From positions 1,240,001-1,304,000 of the forward strand of contig JACJXW010000005.1 in the NCBI GenBank assembly GCA_020636405.1: a stretch of DNA of 64,000 nucleotides. The letters are read 5' to 3'. The notes beneath the pieces were generated by a model, which had not been told where the DNA came from, made no database searches, and saw only the letters and a program-made list of their open reading frames with translations. Every line of letters starts with the position of its first letter. The stretch's first letter is position 1. Shown here in pieces: positions 41,997-51,009 of this stretch. A program made the position numbers and the translations under genes. Origin of the DNA: Lewinellaceae bacterium (GTDB lineage: Bacteria > Bacteroidota > Bacteroidia > Chitinophagales > Saprospiraceae).

Positions 41997-42884
41997 ATGG
42001 ACATGACGAGTTTTGAATTCGAAGATTATCTCAACGGCAATATGCCGGATTCGGAACGCCGGGCTCTGGAGCAGCGCCTGGCGAATGACCCTGTATTGCA
42101 GGAGCAGCTGAAAGAAGAGGAAGAACTCCTCGCCCGCCTGAAGAAACAGATGCTGCGCGAGCGGGTGGAGGCTGCGATGAAGGCAGGCCGGGGAAATATC
42201 CAGCCTACTCCCTCCCGTTGGTGGATTTGGGCCGCGATGGCCGTCCTCCTGGCTGTAATGATGGCCAGGTGGACATTCGGAGGAGACGAGGTTTCCGAAG
42301 AAGAACCTATTCAGGAACAGCCCGTATCCCCGAAAGCCGAAGAAGCCCTACCGGCGGAAGCACTCCCGCCAGGGGCGCCGCCCCCCGGGCCGGTTGCTCA
42401 GCGCACCGAGCCTTCCCCGGCGGAAGAAAACCCTCAAAGCGGGCTTCGGGGGCTGGGTGATGCTCCGTCCGCCGGCCTTGGTAAAGATGCCGTCCGTCAG
42501 TTTCAAATCACTGGGGCGGCTTTTTCCCTTATTTTTCAGCCGGCCGTAGAACAGGCCCGAAAAGGCCGTTACCGGGAAGCGGGAGAGGCCCTTGCCGAGC
42601 TGGAGCAACAAGGGGCGTCCAGCGACACCCTGGCCTACCTTCGTGCCTTCTGCCTGTTAAAGCTGGAGAATGGCATGGAGGCTGCCCGCTATTTCGCCCG
42701 CCTGGAAACCCAGGCCGGCCCCTTTGCCGAAGAGGCTCAATGGGGGCTGGCCCTGAGCTGGCTTCTGGCAGGACAGGAGGCCTGGGCCGAGGAACAGTTG
42801 CAGGCAATAACCGGACAGCGGGAGCACCCACGGGCGGCGACGGCAGCAGCACTGTTGGAGAAGCTGGCAGCGGATCGGCAATAA
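41997..42884 (+). CDS. Anti-sigma-like membrane protein with TPR-like domain
   Basis: The 295-residue product starts with a cytoplasmic segment typical of anti-sigma proteins (FEFEDYLNGNMPDSERRALEQRLANDP), then a single transmembrane helix (WWIWAAMAVLLAVMMARW, residues about 73-90). A proline/glutamate-rich linker follows and then a periplasmic helical domain (VEQARKGRYREAGEALAELEQQ, DTLAYLRAFCLLKLENG, EAQWGLALSWLLAGQE) resembling tetratricopeptide repeats. The most likely role is sequestering the upstream sigma factor until a periplasmic signal arrives. It is 11 bases from the sigma gene and 12 bases from the CHAT gene. Confidence 0.78.
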   Translation: MDMTSFEFEDYLNGNMPDSERRALEQRLANDPVLQEQLKEEEELLARLKKQMLRERVEAAMKAGRGNIQPTPSRWWIWAAMAVLLAVMMARWTFGGDEVSEEEPIQEQPVSPKAEEALPAEALPPGAPPPGPVAQRTEPSPAEENPQSGLRGLGDAPSAGLGKDAVRQFQITGAAFSLIFQPAVEQARKGRYREAGEALAELEQQGASSDTLAYLRAFCLLKLENGMEAARYFARLETQAGPFAEEAQWGLALSWLLAGQEAWAEEQLQAITGQREHPRAATAAALLEKLAADRQ

Positions 42885-42896
42885 TCAGTCCACCAT

Positions 42897-45800
42897 ATGA
42901 ACACCATCGTTGCCTCCCCTCAGGGGCTGCTCCGGCCCGGCGCCTGGATACTGGCCCTCTTTTTTTATCTTTCTTACCTTCCTTTTGCCCTGGCGCAGCC
43001 CCCCGGCGACTGGCTGGGTATGGCCGGCCAGGCCTATCGCAGTAAGCAGTTTGATGAGGCTGTGCGCATCGTCGAAGAAGGCCTCCCTGTATTGGAAGCG
43101 GCCAACGGGAAAGACACCAACTATGTAGAATTACTGGTGCTGGGCGGCAGGGCCTGGTATCAGCTGCACGACCTGGCCCGGGCCGAACAGGTAATGCTCG
43201 AAGCCTTGTCTCTGCGGGAACAACTCCAGGGCAAGGGCCACAGCAAATACATCAAGGAGGCGTTCAACCTGGCCACCATCTACCGCAATTCCGGTGATGC
43301 GGAGAAATACCAACAAGGTAAAGCCTTGTTGTGGGATACCTACAATGCCCTCCGGGAGCAGCCCGGCGCCGATCCGGCAGACGAGGGGCGCCTGGTGCGC
43401 GGGCTGGGCAACTTCCTGATCGAAGGGGGCGAATACGAGGCGCTGGAGGCGGTTTGCCAGGCGTTTCTCCTATCAGTCCGGGGAAGAGAGGCCCAGTACC
43501 AGCAGGATGTGGTCCAGGTGCGGTACAACCTTGCCCGGGCCGCTTACGACCAGGGCCTGTGGCGCAATGCCCTTCCCCTGTTCGAACAGAACCTGGCGGA
43601 AGCCCGCCAGGCTTTTGGGCCGAATCACCTGCTGTCCGCCCGGCCGCTGCGCGCACTGGCGGTTTGCCACCTCTACCTGGGGCAGTACGGGCCGTCGGAA
43701 GCCTGGTTCCGGGAAGCACTGAGCATTTACGAAGAGATCTACGGAAAGCAGGACCTCAACTATCACCTGCTCGCCAGCGACTATGCGAAGCTTTACCTGG
43801 AGCTCGGATGGCCGGAGGCGGAGGGCCTCCTGCTGGAAACCCTGCACCAGCTCGATACCCTCAGCCGGGGAAACCCGTCTTTGACCGAGGAAACCCGATA
43901 CAATCTGGGCATTTACTACCTCCAAACAGGCAACTACGCCGCTGCGGAGCCCTATTTATTGAAATCCAACGAATACTTCTGTAACACTTTGGGGCAGGAC
44001 AACATGCTTTGCCTCCATTCTACCGGGCAGCTGACCCTGCTGGATACCGGATGGAAAAAGGACTTCCAGTCGGCGAAACGGAGGCTGCTTCCCCTGGCGC
44101 AGGCCCTTCAGAAAACCGGCAGCCCGGCCTACGCTTCTGTCCTGAACCTACTGGGCCGGACCTGCTTCCTCGCCGGCGAATGGGGGGAGGCCCGGCGCTA
44201 CAGCCTCGAAGCGCTGGAGTTGTACCGGCGGCACTTTGGCGCGCATTTCAACAAGGAAGAATCCCTGCTGAGCCGCCTCTCCCTCCTGGCCTTCCGCGAG
44301 CAGAACAGGGCCGCAGGGATGGCCTATTTCCAGAAAATGCTGGAGGCTGCCCAATGGCGGATCAATATGGGCTTTGCTATTGCTTCCGATGCCGGGCGGC
44401 AGCAGGTCGTTGAAGGCATTCGTCAAACCGTGCTGAAGGATTTCGGGCCGCTGTTGTATCAAGAACCGGAATGGAGAGAAGCCCTGGCGCCCGCCATGCT
44501 GGAATGGAGTATTTTTTCCAAAAGCCTCCTGGAACGAGCGCAGGCCAAAGTGCATCAATTCGGCAGGCACGGCCAGGGCGACATTGCCGGAATCTACCAG
44601 GAATGGCTGGCCACCCGGGAACGCCTGTCGCAGTTGCACGGTTTTTCCCGCCTGGAGTACCCTCAACAGGAGGAGCGGATTGAAGCCCTTCAGGAGCAGT
44701 CCGGCTTGCTGGAGAAAGAACTGAGCCGCCATTTTTCCGGTTTCGCCGATTGGGAGGAAGCCCTGCCCGCTTCCTGGCAGCAGCTTCGGGCAAGCTTGCA
44801 AGGCGGGGAAGCCCTGGTGGACATCCTGAAGTTGCCGGCCGCAGAGGGAGAACAGGCGCTGTCGTATTATGTGGCCTTCATCCTCAACGGGCCGCGGGCC
44901 CGCGCGCCGGAGATCGTCGTGTTCCCGGAAGGGCAGGCCCTGGAGAACCGTCTTTTCAGATTATACTTTTTAGACGTCTCCAGCCGGAACGCCGGCCTGG
45001 AGATCTCTTCCGAACCCTATGCCGCCTTTTGGGCGCCCCTTGAGCCCTTCCTGAAGGGCGCCCGGACGGTCTACTGGTCGCCCGATGGCGTTTTTCACAA
45101 GATCAACCCCAGCGCCCTGCGTCGCCCCGACGGAGCCTATCTGCTGGACCACTATGATATTCGCGCCCTCAGTCATCCGATGGCGACGCTTCAGCAAGGG
45201 GGTACCCAACCACCGCTGTTGAAAAAAGCACTGCTACTGGCCAATCCCACTTTCCCGACTGATGTGCCGCCGGATTTCGCGCCGGACGCCCCCCGGCTGG
45301 CCGCTTTGCCCTTTACGGAACAGGAGATGGAGGATATCGGCCAGTTACTGGAACAGGAAGGATGGGCCGTACAGCGCCTGGTGGGAGAGGAAGCGACCGA
45401 AGCGGCGGTCAAACAGGCCGGGCCGGTTGGCGTGCTGCACCTGGCGACACATGGGTATTTTCAGCAACAGGGGCGGGCTTACGGCCGAACAGCCTCGGAG
45501 ATAACCTCCGCTCCGCTGGCCCTGTTGCAGAGCATGCTTTTCCTGGCTGGTGGACAGCGCCGGTACGCTGCTCCCGAAACGGAAGATGGCGTCCTGACCG
45601 CCTACGAAGTGATGGGCCTGCCCCTGGAAGGCGCCGAACTGGCCGTGCTGAGCGCCTGCCGCAGCGGCCAGGGCGAACTGGCCGATGGGGAAGGCGTTTA
45701 TGGTTTTCAGCGGGCCCTGCGCATTGCGGGAGTAAGGGCGACCCTGCTGTCCCTCTGGGATGTGGAAGATAAAGCCACGGCCGAATGGATGGCGGGGTTC

Positions 45801-45920
45801 TACCGGAACTGGCTTTCTGGTTTGCCCAAATTCGAAGCGTACCAGGCTGCCCAGCGGGCGATGCGCGAAAAGTACGGCCTGCCGTTCTACTGGGCGGGGT
45901 TTATTTTTTCCGGAGAATAA
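42897..45920 (+). CDS. TPR-CHAT caspase-like protease
   Basis: The 1007-residue protein has an N-terminal hydrophobic segment (LALFFYLSYLPFALAQ), a long array of tetratricopeptide repeats (about residues 40-500, for example FDEAVRIVEEGLPVLE and YLQTGNYAAAEPYLLKS), a helical linker, and a C-terminal CHAT domain. CHAT is a clan-CD caspase-like fold: His852 in LHLATHG and Cys921 in LSACRSG form the catalytic pair, followed by GVYGFQRALRIAGVRATLLSLW. It may cleave proteins on a signal detected by the TPRs. Its placement after a sigma/anti-sigma pair suggests a stress-triggered protease, possibly acting in the periplasm. Confidence 0.9.
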   Translation: MNTIVASPQGLLRPGAWILALFFYLSYLPFALAQPPGDWLGMAGQAYRSKQFDEAVRIVEEGLPVLEAANGKDTNYVELLVLGGRAWYQLHDLARAEQVMLEALSLREQLQGKGHSKYIKEAFNLATIYRNSGDAEKYQQGKALLWDTYNALREQPGADPADEGRLVRGLGNFLIEGGEYEALEAVCQAFLLSVRGREAQYQQDVVQVRYNLARAAYDQGLWRNALPLFEQNLAEARQAFGPNHLLSARPLRALAVCHLYLGQYGPSEAWFREALSIYEEIYGKQDLNYHLLASDYAKLYLELGWPEAEGLLLETLHQLDTLSRGNPSLTEETRYNLGIYYLQTGNYAAAEPYLLKSNEYFCNTLGQDNMLCLHSTGQLTLLDTGWKKDFQSAKRRLLPLAQALQKTGSPAYASVLNLLGRTCFLAGEWGEARRYSLEALELYRRHFGAHFNKEESLLSRLSLLAFREQNRAAGMAYFQKMLEAAQWRINMGFAIASDAGRQQVVEGIRQTVLKDFGPLLYQEPEWREALAPAMLEWSIFSKSLLERAQAKVHQFGRHGQGDIAGIYQEWLATRERLSQLHGFSRLEYPQQEERIEALQEQSGLLEKELSRHFSGFADWEEALPASWQQLRASLQGGEALVDILKLPAAEGEQALSYYVAFILNGPRARAPEIVVFPEGQALENRLFRLYFLDVSSRNAGLEISSEPYAAFWAPLEPFLKGARTVYWSPDGVFHKINPSALRRPDGAYLLDHYDIRALSHPMATLQQGGTQPPLLKKALLLANPTFPTDVPPDFAPDAPRLAALPFTEQEMEDIGQLLEQEGWAVQRLVGEEATEAAVKQAGPVGVLHLATHGYFQQQGRAYGRTASEITSAPLALLQSMLFLAGGQRRYAAPETEDGVLTAYEVMGLPLEGAELAVLSACRSGQGELADGEGVYGFQRALRIAGVRATLLSLWDVEDKATAEWMAGFYRNWLSGLPKFEAYQAAQRAMREKYGLPFYWAGFIFSGE

Positions 45921-45988
45921 AAAAAAACACCAACAACGGTTACGTCATTGCGGGAATGCACATGATAAAAGGTAGAAGTGCATTTCAA

Positions 45989-46180
45989 TAGAGTTTATGT
46001 GCGTGAGTTTTGTATAAGGCCATGGATGAAGATTTTTTGTCAGGCTAAGAAGCGCCCGGAGCCTGATAGCAGCGCTATCAAGGCGAGGATGCGACTGTTT
46101 ATCCCGTACATAAAATGTCGGGGCAGGGCTGACGAAAAAGATCATTCAGGGCCATACAAAATTTACTCACATAAACTCTA
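45989..46180. repeat. 192-bp inverted-repeat element, MITE-like, TA-flanked
   Basis: TAGAGTTTATGTG (45989-46001) is the exact reverse complement of CACATAAACTCTA (46168-46180), and homology between the arms continues imperfectly for about 60 bp (matching GTTTTGTAT, GTCAG and other blocks). The centre has a TGATAGC-AGC-GCTATCA hairpin (46064-46080). Terminal TA dinucleotides fit the target duplication of IS630/mariner-type transposons. No open frame looks real. Confidence 0.6.
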
Positions 46181-46217
46181 ATACGCCATTTTTCATTCAA
46201 CGGACACCCTGGTCGCT

Positions 46218-46475
46218 ATGACAAACTGTTTAAAATGCCTGCTCTGCCTCCTGCTGCTATACGGCCTGGCCTGCTCCCTGCCCGCCCAGGACACCTTCCG
46301 GAAAAGCGCTGTCTTTTCCATTGGCCCCGGCCTGAATACCGGCGGTTTTTTTCAGGGCTATGGCGGCTATGGCAAAAAAATGCCTCAACTCGCGATCAGT
46401 GTCGCCGTGGATTATTACCTGGGGCTGCAGGTTTGTTTCCGGATGCCTAGGAGTAAAAACTTTCCGGATAATTAA
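46218..46475 (+). pseudogene. Truncated outer-membrane beta-barrel protein
   Basis: The frame encodes a signal peptide (LLCLLLLYGLACSLPAQ) and one or two strands typical of Bacteroidota barrels (AVFSIGPGLNTGGFFQGYGGYG, LAISVAVDYYLGLQVCF). It breaks off after 85 residues with unrelated sequence (RMPRSKNFPDN), where a barrel of this family would need 150-200 residues. It is therefore a 3'-deleted remnant. It is the first item of the debris field downstream of the CHAT operon. Confidence 0.6.
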
Positions 46476-46538
46476 CCCCAAAAAACAGGCCCTATACCAA
46501 AATTCCCTGGCAATTAACCACTCTAAAACCAGTCAACT

Positions 46539-47120
46539 ATGCAGCATTTTCTATTCCTGGCTTTGTTTTTCCTGATCGCATCAGCAGCCCATGGCCAGCC
46601 GGGTAGCCTCGACCCTACTTTTGGCGAAGGCGGCTTTTCCATCGTAGATTTTGAGAACAACAAAGAAGAATCTCCATTTAAGATGGCCGTACTTTCCGAT
46701 GGCAGGATCTTGCTGGTGGGCGAAAAGCATAATGACGTTAATAATTACTGGCCGATGGCTGTCATGCTGCTTTCCGATGGCAGCGTCGACGCTTCTTTTG
46801 GCAACGGCGGTGTGGCCGTTTTTCCTGAAGAGGCAGACTTTACCAGGTCTTTTATCAGTGATGTACAGCGAAGAGATCCTTAAGATCCGTCTACAACTTG
46901 ATGGCAGCATAGTAGCCGTGGGGTACGCTTCCGCCAACGGCGTTACGAATCATGCCGCCGTGGCCCGGCACCTTCCCGACGGCTCGCTGGATGTATCCTT
47001 CGGACAGGATGGGAAAGTGTTCCCCGCCCTTTCGGGCATTTGCCGCCCGGGATGTATGGCCTCGAAATAGAAGACGCCCAGGGCCGCCCCTGGCGGGAGC
47101 GCATCATGAAAGTAGATTGA
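46539..47120 (+). pseudogene. Delta-60 repeat protein with T9SS tail, several frameshifts
   Basis: Segments in different frames together describe one degraded gene. Frame 1 (46539-46883) has a signal peptide (FLIASAAHGQPGSLDPTFG) and two delta-60-type repeats (AVLSDGRILLVGEKHN, LSDGSVDASFGNGG). Another frame (about 46860-47040) continues with LQLDGSIVAVGYASANG and LPDGSLDVSFGQDGKV. A third frame (about 47038-47120) gives the T9SS C-terminal end GHLPPGMYGLEIEDAQGR to RIMKVD. At least two frameshifts and an internal deletion are needed to join them. Such proteins form beta-propellers at the surface; this one is not functional. Confidence 0.72.
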
Positions 47121-47145
47121 ATTCAAACCGTTTCCAAAAACACCT

Positions 47146-47880
47146 ATGGCCATGGTTGGCAAAATGACCGCCATTTTTTTCCTCTTCCTATGCCTGCTCT
47201 GCTCCGGCCAACTGCCGGGGCAAGCGGCAGAGGAGCCTGTTACAGAAGATCATAAGATCCGCCTGCACCTGGGCTTCGGCTTTGCGGCATTTTCCGCCGG
47301 CAAACGCCTGGAAGATCATTTCATTAAGCATAATTACGACCAGTCGGCCACCAGAACTATACCCTTTTTGGGGATTAACAACCGGACGGACTTCCCTGTG
47401 TCGGAAAGCCGCCCTTTCACCGGAGAGATTGGCGTGGCATTCCGCTGGCGCCCCCGAGCCTGGCTCGGCCTGATGGCTGGGTTTGACAATTTTGTGAACG
47501 TGAAAGGGTACAACGGGAAAGCCGCCTTTACCCGAAGGCACAGGTCGGGTTTCCTCTCGCCGCAGTATTCGGTGGATGTGCCGGGGTACAATTTCGGTTT
47601 CTTCGTCGGGCCGACGCTGGACTTCCACCGGCTCGAAACCAGTGGCCCCAACGAGACAGTGGTGGACAGGAAGGTGCGCCCCGGCGCCCTGGGCGGCGTC
47701 AACATCTATATGGACCGGCATTTCACTTTCTTCGCAGCGTTCCGTTGGGCGGCCCGGCTGCGTTTCGAGGAGCAGGCAGGAGGAAGCGGCGCCCAGATGA
47801 CGGTATTGCCGGCGGCAAATATTTCTTTTAGCTATTTTCGTTTCGGGGTCGGCTACCAATTCGTGCGGCGATCATCTTGA
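47146..47880 (+). CDS. Outer-membrane beta-barrel-like protein
   Basis: The 244-residue product has a signal peptide (TAIFFLFLCLLCSGQLPGQA) and alternating beta strands characteristic of small barrel proteins (IRLHLGFGFAAFSAG, FTGEIGVAFRWRPRAWLGLM, YNFGFFVGPTLDFHRLE, GALGGVNIYMDRHFTFFAAF, SYFRFGVGYQFVRRSS). It is complete and reads as an intact gene inside the debris field. The ATG at 47146 is followed by in-frame ATGs at 47152 and 47164 that are equally possible starts. Function is unknown. Confidence 0.65.
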   Translation: MAMVGKMTAIFFLFLCLLCSGQLPGQAAEEPVTEDHKIRLHLGFGFAAFSAGKRLEDHFIKHNYDQSATRTIPFLGINNRTDFPVSESRPFTGEIGVAFRWRPRAWLGLMAGFDNFVNVKGYNGKAAFTRRHRSGFLSPQYSVDVPGYNFGFFVGPTLDFHRLETSGPNETVVDRKVRPGALGGVNIYMDRHFTFFAAFRWAARLRFEEQAGGSGAQMTVLPAANISFSYFRFGVGYQFVRRSS

Positions 47881-48003
47881 TCGCACGTATGTAACGAGCA
47901 CCCTCAGCCCCTCAACTTTGGGCAGGAGCTTGCTGCCGGTTATTATTTCCTGAGCATGACGGACGGCTCGAACCGGATAGTGGTAAAAATGATCAAGAGG
48001 TGA
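47881..48003 (+). pseudogene. Orphan T9SS C-terminal sorting tail
   Basis: Directly after the barrel gene's stop, the same frame (47881-48003) encodes a tail that ends GQELAAGYYFLSMTDGSN and then RIVVKMIKR-stop. The shape AAGYYFLSMTDG...VKMIKR is that of the last strand pair of type A T9SS sorting domains. There is no start codon or host protein, so it is a gene fragment left after deletion. Confidence 0.6.
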
Positions 48004-48046
48004 TGTCCCTGAGGTGTCGCCTTCGTCTATAGAATAAAAAAACACC

Positions 48047-48949
48047 ATGAAAAGTCCTTTCAGTTTCTCTCTCGGGCTCTCCCTGTTACTCGCTCTGGCC
48101 AGCGGTTGTGCGGCGAGCTACCAACCCATTGAGCCCGCAACGGTTCCGTTCGACCGGTTTCAGGACGACCTGGGCGGCGGCCGGGCAGCCATCGCCTGGC
48201 GTTACAACGTGCTGAAAGAAGCGGGAAACCGGTACCACGCCCGAAAAGAACAGCAACACGGGGTGAGCCTGCTGGCCCTGCGTTTTACCAACAACGGCCA
48301 GGGCGCGCTTCTCTTCCCGGAAGATGTATGGATCATTGCCGGCGCCGATACGCTGGAACCGCTGACGATCCAACAAGTGGACGAGGCCTTGCGGCGGACG
48401 ACGGCCGAGGATGAGCCGGGCGTCGTAGAGGTAGATGCCGGCCCGCTCATGGCCCTGGGCAGCGGCCTGTTTAAGGTCAACAAGCAGGTGCGCGATAACC
48501 TCCGCCTGGCCAGGAACCTGGACACGCACTATCTCCAGGGGCGCCAGGTAGCTCCGGGCAGCGCCCTCACCGGCCTGCTGGGATTGCCGGTGGCGCCGGG
48601 GACAGGGTTAAAGTTTGAATTGAAAAAAACGGAGCAGTCCCGGGCCGATACCCTGCCGCCGCCGGTAGTCAATGTGCCGTCCGGCATGATCACGGGGCTC
48701 AACGGGCGGGAAATCCTAAAAATGGAACGGATCAGCGATGATTCCGGAAAGGAAGGTATCGTCGTGCTGGACGTTTGCGTCGATTCGAATGGCCGGGTGA
48801 ACGCTGCCCAGTTCTCAGCCAAAGGCTCCACTACCCTGGATCAACATCTGATCAACCTGGCCCTGGAGAACATACGGAAGTGGGAGTTCTCCAAAAGCGC
48901 TAAGGAGAAGGAATGCGGCAGGATAACTTACCGGTTCGTTTCACCGTAA
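48047..48949 (+). CDS. Lipoprotein with C-terminal TonB-like domain
   Basis: The 300-residue product has a lipoprotein signal (LLLALASGC, cysteine 21), a middle domain of unknown type (LLALRFTNNGQGALLFPEDVW with a beta-sandwich feel), and a C-terminal segment that matches the TonB C-terminal energy-transducing fold: GIVVLDVCVDSNGRVNAAQF, ALENIRKWEFSKSAKEKECG, ITYRF. TonB-like domains with a VDSNGRV core contact outer-membrane receptors. Lack of a transmembrane anchor and presence of a lipobox suggest an outer-membrane-located variant. It is intact in an otherwise decayed region. Confidence 0.7.
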   Translation: MKSPFSFSLGLSLLLALASGCAASYQPIEPATVPFDRFQDDLGGGRAAIAWRYNVLKEAGNRYHARKEQQHGVSLLALRFTNNGQGALLFPEDVWIIAGADTLEPLTIQQVDEALRRTTAEDEPGVVEVDAGPLMALGSGLFKVNKQVRDNLRLARNLDTHYLQGRQVAPGSALTGLLGLPVAPGTGLKFELKKTEQSRADTLPPPVVNVPSGMITGLNGREILKMERISDDSGKEGIVVLDVCVDSNGRVNAAQFSAKGSTTLDQHLINLALENIRKWEFSKSAKEKECGRITYRFVSP

Positions 48950-48966
48950 CCTGGTGCGCGCGGGGG

Positions 48967-49108
48967 GGATTCGTGGATTCGGGATTCGGGATTCGGGACT
49001 CGTGACTCGTGATTCGGGACTCGGGACTCGTGACTCGTGATTCGGGATTCGGGATTCGTGACTCGGGATTTCGGAAACGAATAACGAATAACGAATAACG
49101 AATAACGA
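48967..49108. repeat. 7-bp tandem array feeding into a gene start
   Basis: Copies of GATTCGG, GACTCGT and related heptamers (48967-49072) are followed by five copies of AATAACG (about 49077-49110). The last copy runs directly into the ATG of the delta-60 pseudogene at 49109. The units are the complement of the CGAATCA-type words at 31541 and 62796. Confidence 0.85.
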
Positions 49109-50101
49109 ATGAAAACCCCAATCACCTTTGCCCAACCGGGCGCCCTCGATGGCAGTTTTGGCAACAGCGGTTACGCAGCATTCGATTCCGGTGCCAGAAT
49201 TGAAGAAGCTCGGGCTGTCGTTCAGCAACCGGACGGCAAACTGCTGGTGGCCGGCTTTTACCAGAACTACCCCCGATGCTCCGCGATACCTGGCAGTGCG
49301 GTTTTCCTCTGCCGGCCAGGCTGACCTGAGCTTCGGCGTCGGCGGACTAGCGGAGCTGGACATTATCGGGAAAGCGGCAGGGCTAGCCCTTCAGGGCGAC
49401 GGTAAGATTGTTGTTGCCGGCAGCCATACCTACACCAGCCTGAGCAACTTTCCCGTTGTCCGCCTGCTGCCGGATGGAACTCCGGACCCTTCTTTTGCCA
49501 TCGATGGGGTAGCCACGATAAGCCTTGATGTAAGCTCGGCCGCCTGTGGGGCTATGGCCCTGCAATCCGACGGCAGGATCGTGCTGGCGGGCCATATCGA
49601 AAACGGAGGCAATACCGATGTGGTTCTACTGCGGCTCCATACCGATGGCTCCCTGGACCCTACATTTGGCGACGGCGGCCGGGTGTGCCTGCCTCTGATG
49701 CCTTATAACCAGATTTTTGCTATACAGATACAGCCGGATGGTAAGATCCTGACAGGCGGCTCCGCCGGGGTGCCCGAGGTCTCCGACTGGCTGCTGCTTC
49801 GCCTGTTGCCAGATGGTTCCCCCGGCCCTACTTTCAGCCAGGATGGCATTGTCATCACATCCATCAGCGGTGCTTTTTTTCCCAATCCTTGCCGGGATGT
49901 GCTGGCCATACGGGCTTTAGATGGCCGCCGGCATCCGTGCAGGTTCGCCTTCTGGACGAGTACGGGCGAAGATTGCTGGAAGAAAAGGTGGATGGTAGCT
50001 CAACCCTGTTCCCGGGGCATTTGCCGGCCGGTGTATACGGGCTGCAAATTGCGGAGGATCAGGGTAGGGGCTGGTGGACGCGGGTGGTGAAAGTGAACTG
50101 A
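49109..50101 (+). pseudogene. Second delta-60 repeat/T9SS protein, frameshifted, signal peptide lost
   Basis: The gene begins MKTPITFAQPGALDGSFGNS. The FAQ-PGALDGSFG junction is what normally follows a signal peptide, but only six residues precede it and the upstream DNA is a tandem array. Delta-60 repeats continue in another frame from about 49270 (LQGDGKIVVAGSHT, LPDGTPDPSFAIDG, LHTDGSLDPTFGDGGRV). A third segment from about 49930 returns to the first frame for the T9SS sorting domain (VQVRLLDEYGRRLLEEKV to VVKVN). Two frameshifts split the gene. Family and decay are clear, but the exact indel positions are not. Confidence 0.75.
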
Positions 50102-50613
50102 GCGTAGGTGTGCTGAGTATCCCTTATTTTGGCGATAATTAATAAACAGAGAAAAAAATGTCTCTATCCCTCCCTTCAGGCCCTGGTGCAGTAGCCCTCC
50201 GTTTCCCCGTTCAGCCACTAGAATTCGTGCGCGGCTGAGCCTGCTATTGGACAACGGAGAAGAACAGTGTGTGGACCAGGGTTTGTTGCGGTATTATGAA
50301 ACGCTCCCCGCTGAAACCCGGAGCGTTGACACTTTTCAGTTCCCCGAACCAGCCCCGGTTTATGAAACCCTTACCGGGGCGAAACAGATCGGCCGGTTAT
50401 TCCTTTTGTGTGAAGCGCATCGCCACCAAAAACCATTTCTTTCTCTATAAGGCAGTACCCCATCGGGCTATTCAATACAGTTATCCAGGCGGAAGACTGC
50501 TCTTGGCAGCGGAGGAAGGTGTCGCACCTTCAAGAAAAAGGAATACTCTTTCTAAATGAAACGCCCTTTTTTTTCGTTATAGGGAAGTTTCACCAAATTC
50601 AAAAAAGGACAAT
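50102..50613. other. Intergenic stretch with possible degraded frame
   Basis: No complete gene is visible. A short frame from the ATG at 50158 (SLSLPSGPGAVALRFP) breaks at 50244, and a second frame (50220-50450) reads RARLSLLLDNGEEQCVDQG and VYETLTGAKQIGRLFLL. Together they could be one frameshifted, unrecognised gene. Confidence is low. Confidence 0.25.
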
Positions 50614-51009
50614 ATGAACCGGCAGACACCATTGATTTTCGGATTGTGTTTAGTATTCTTCCTCACCCTGTCCCTGCCTACCCGGGCCCAGGGTATCTTC
50701 AAACGCGATAAAGACAAGGAAACTCAAAAGACAGAGCCGGAAAAACAAGAAGGCCTCTTCTCCATTTTCCAAAAAAAAGAACCCACCGAAAGCGATCAGG
50801 AGATGGACGCCGTAAAAGCCCGCCATAAGGACGCCAAATCCGACGTGCGCGCCACCAAGCGGGAGCGCAAGGCCGCCGAGGCCCGCGAGGAGGCCGCCCG
50901 CGCCCGCGCCCGTGCCATCAAAGCGGAAAAGGACGCTCTTAAGGCCGAAGAGAGATCCAAAAAGGCGGACAAACGGGCAGATAAGGCAAGGGAGAAGGCA
51001 GGGGGCTAA
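50614..51009 (+). CDS. Secreted, highly charged coiled-coil protein
   Basis: The 131-residue product has a signal peptide (FGLCLVFFLTLSLPTRAQG) followed by a very lysine-, glutamate-, alanine- and arginine-rich helical region (AAEAREEAARARARAIKAEK) with a likely coiled coil. Similar short charged periplasmic proteins are common in Bacteroidota and have no known function. Its stop codon TAA (51007-51009) is embedded in the left arm of a large palindrome shared with the convergent aldehyde dehydrogenase gene. Confidence 0.65.
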   Translation: MNRQTPLIFGLCLVFFLTLSLPTRAQGIFKRDKDKETQKTEPEKQEGLFSIFQKKEPTESDQEMDAVKARHKDAKSDVRATKRERKAAEAREEAARARARAIKAEKDALKAEERSKKADKRADKAREKAGG

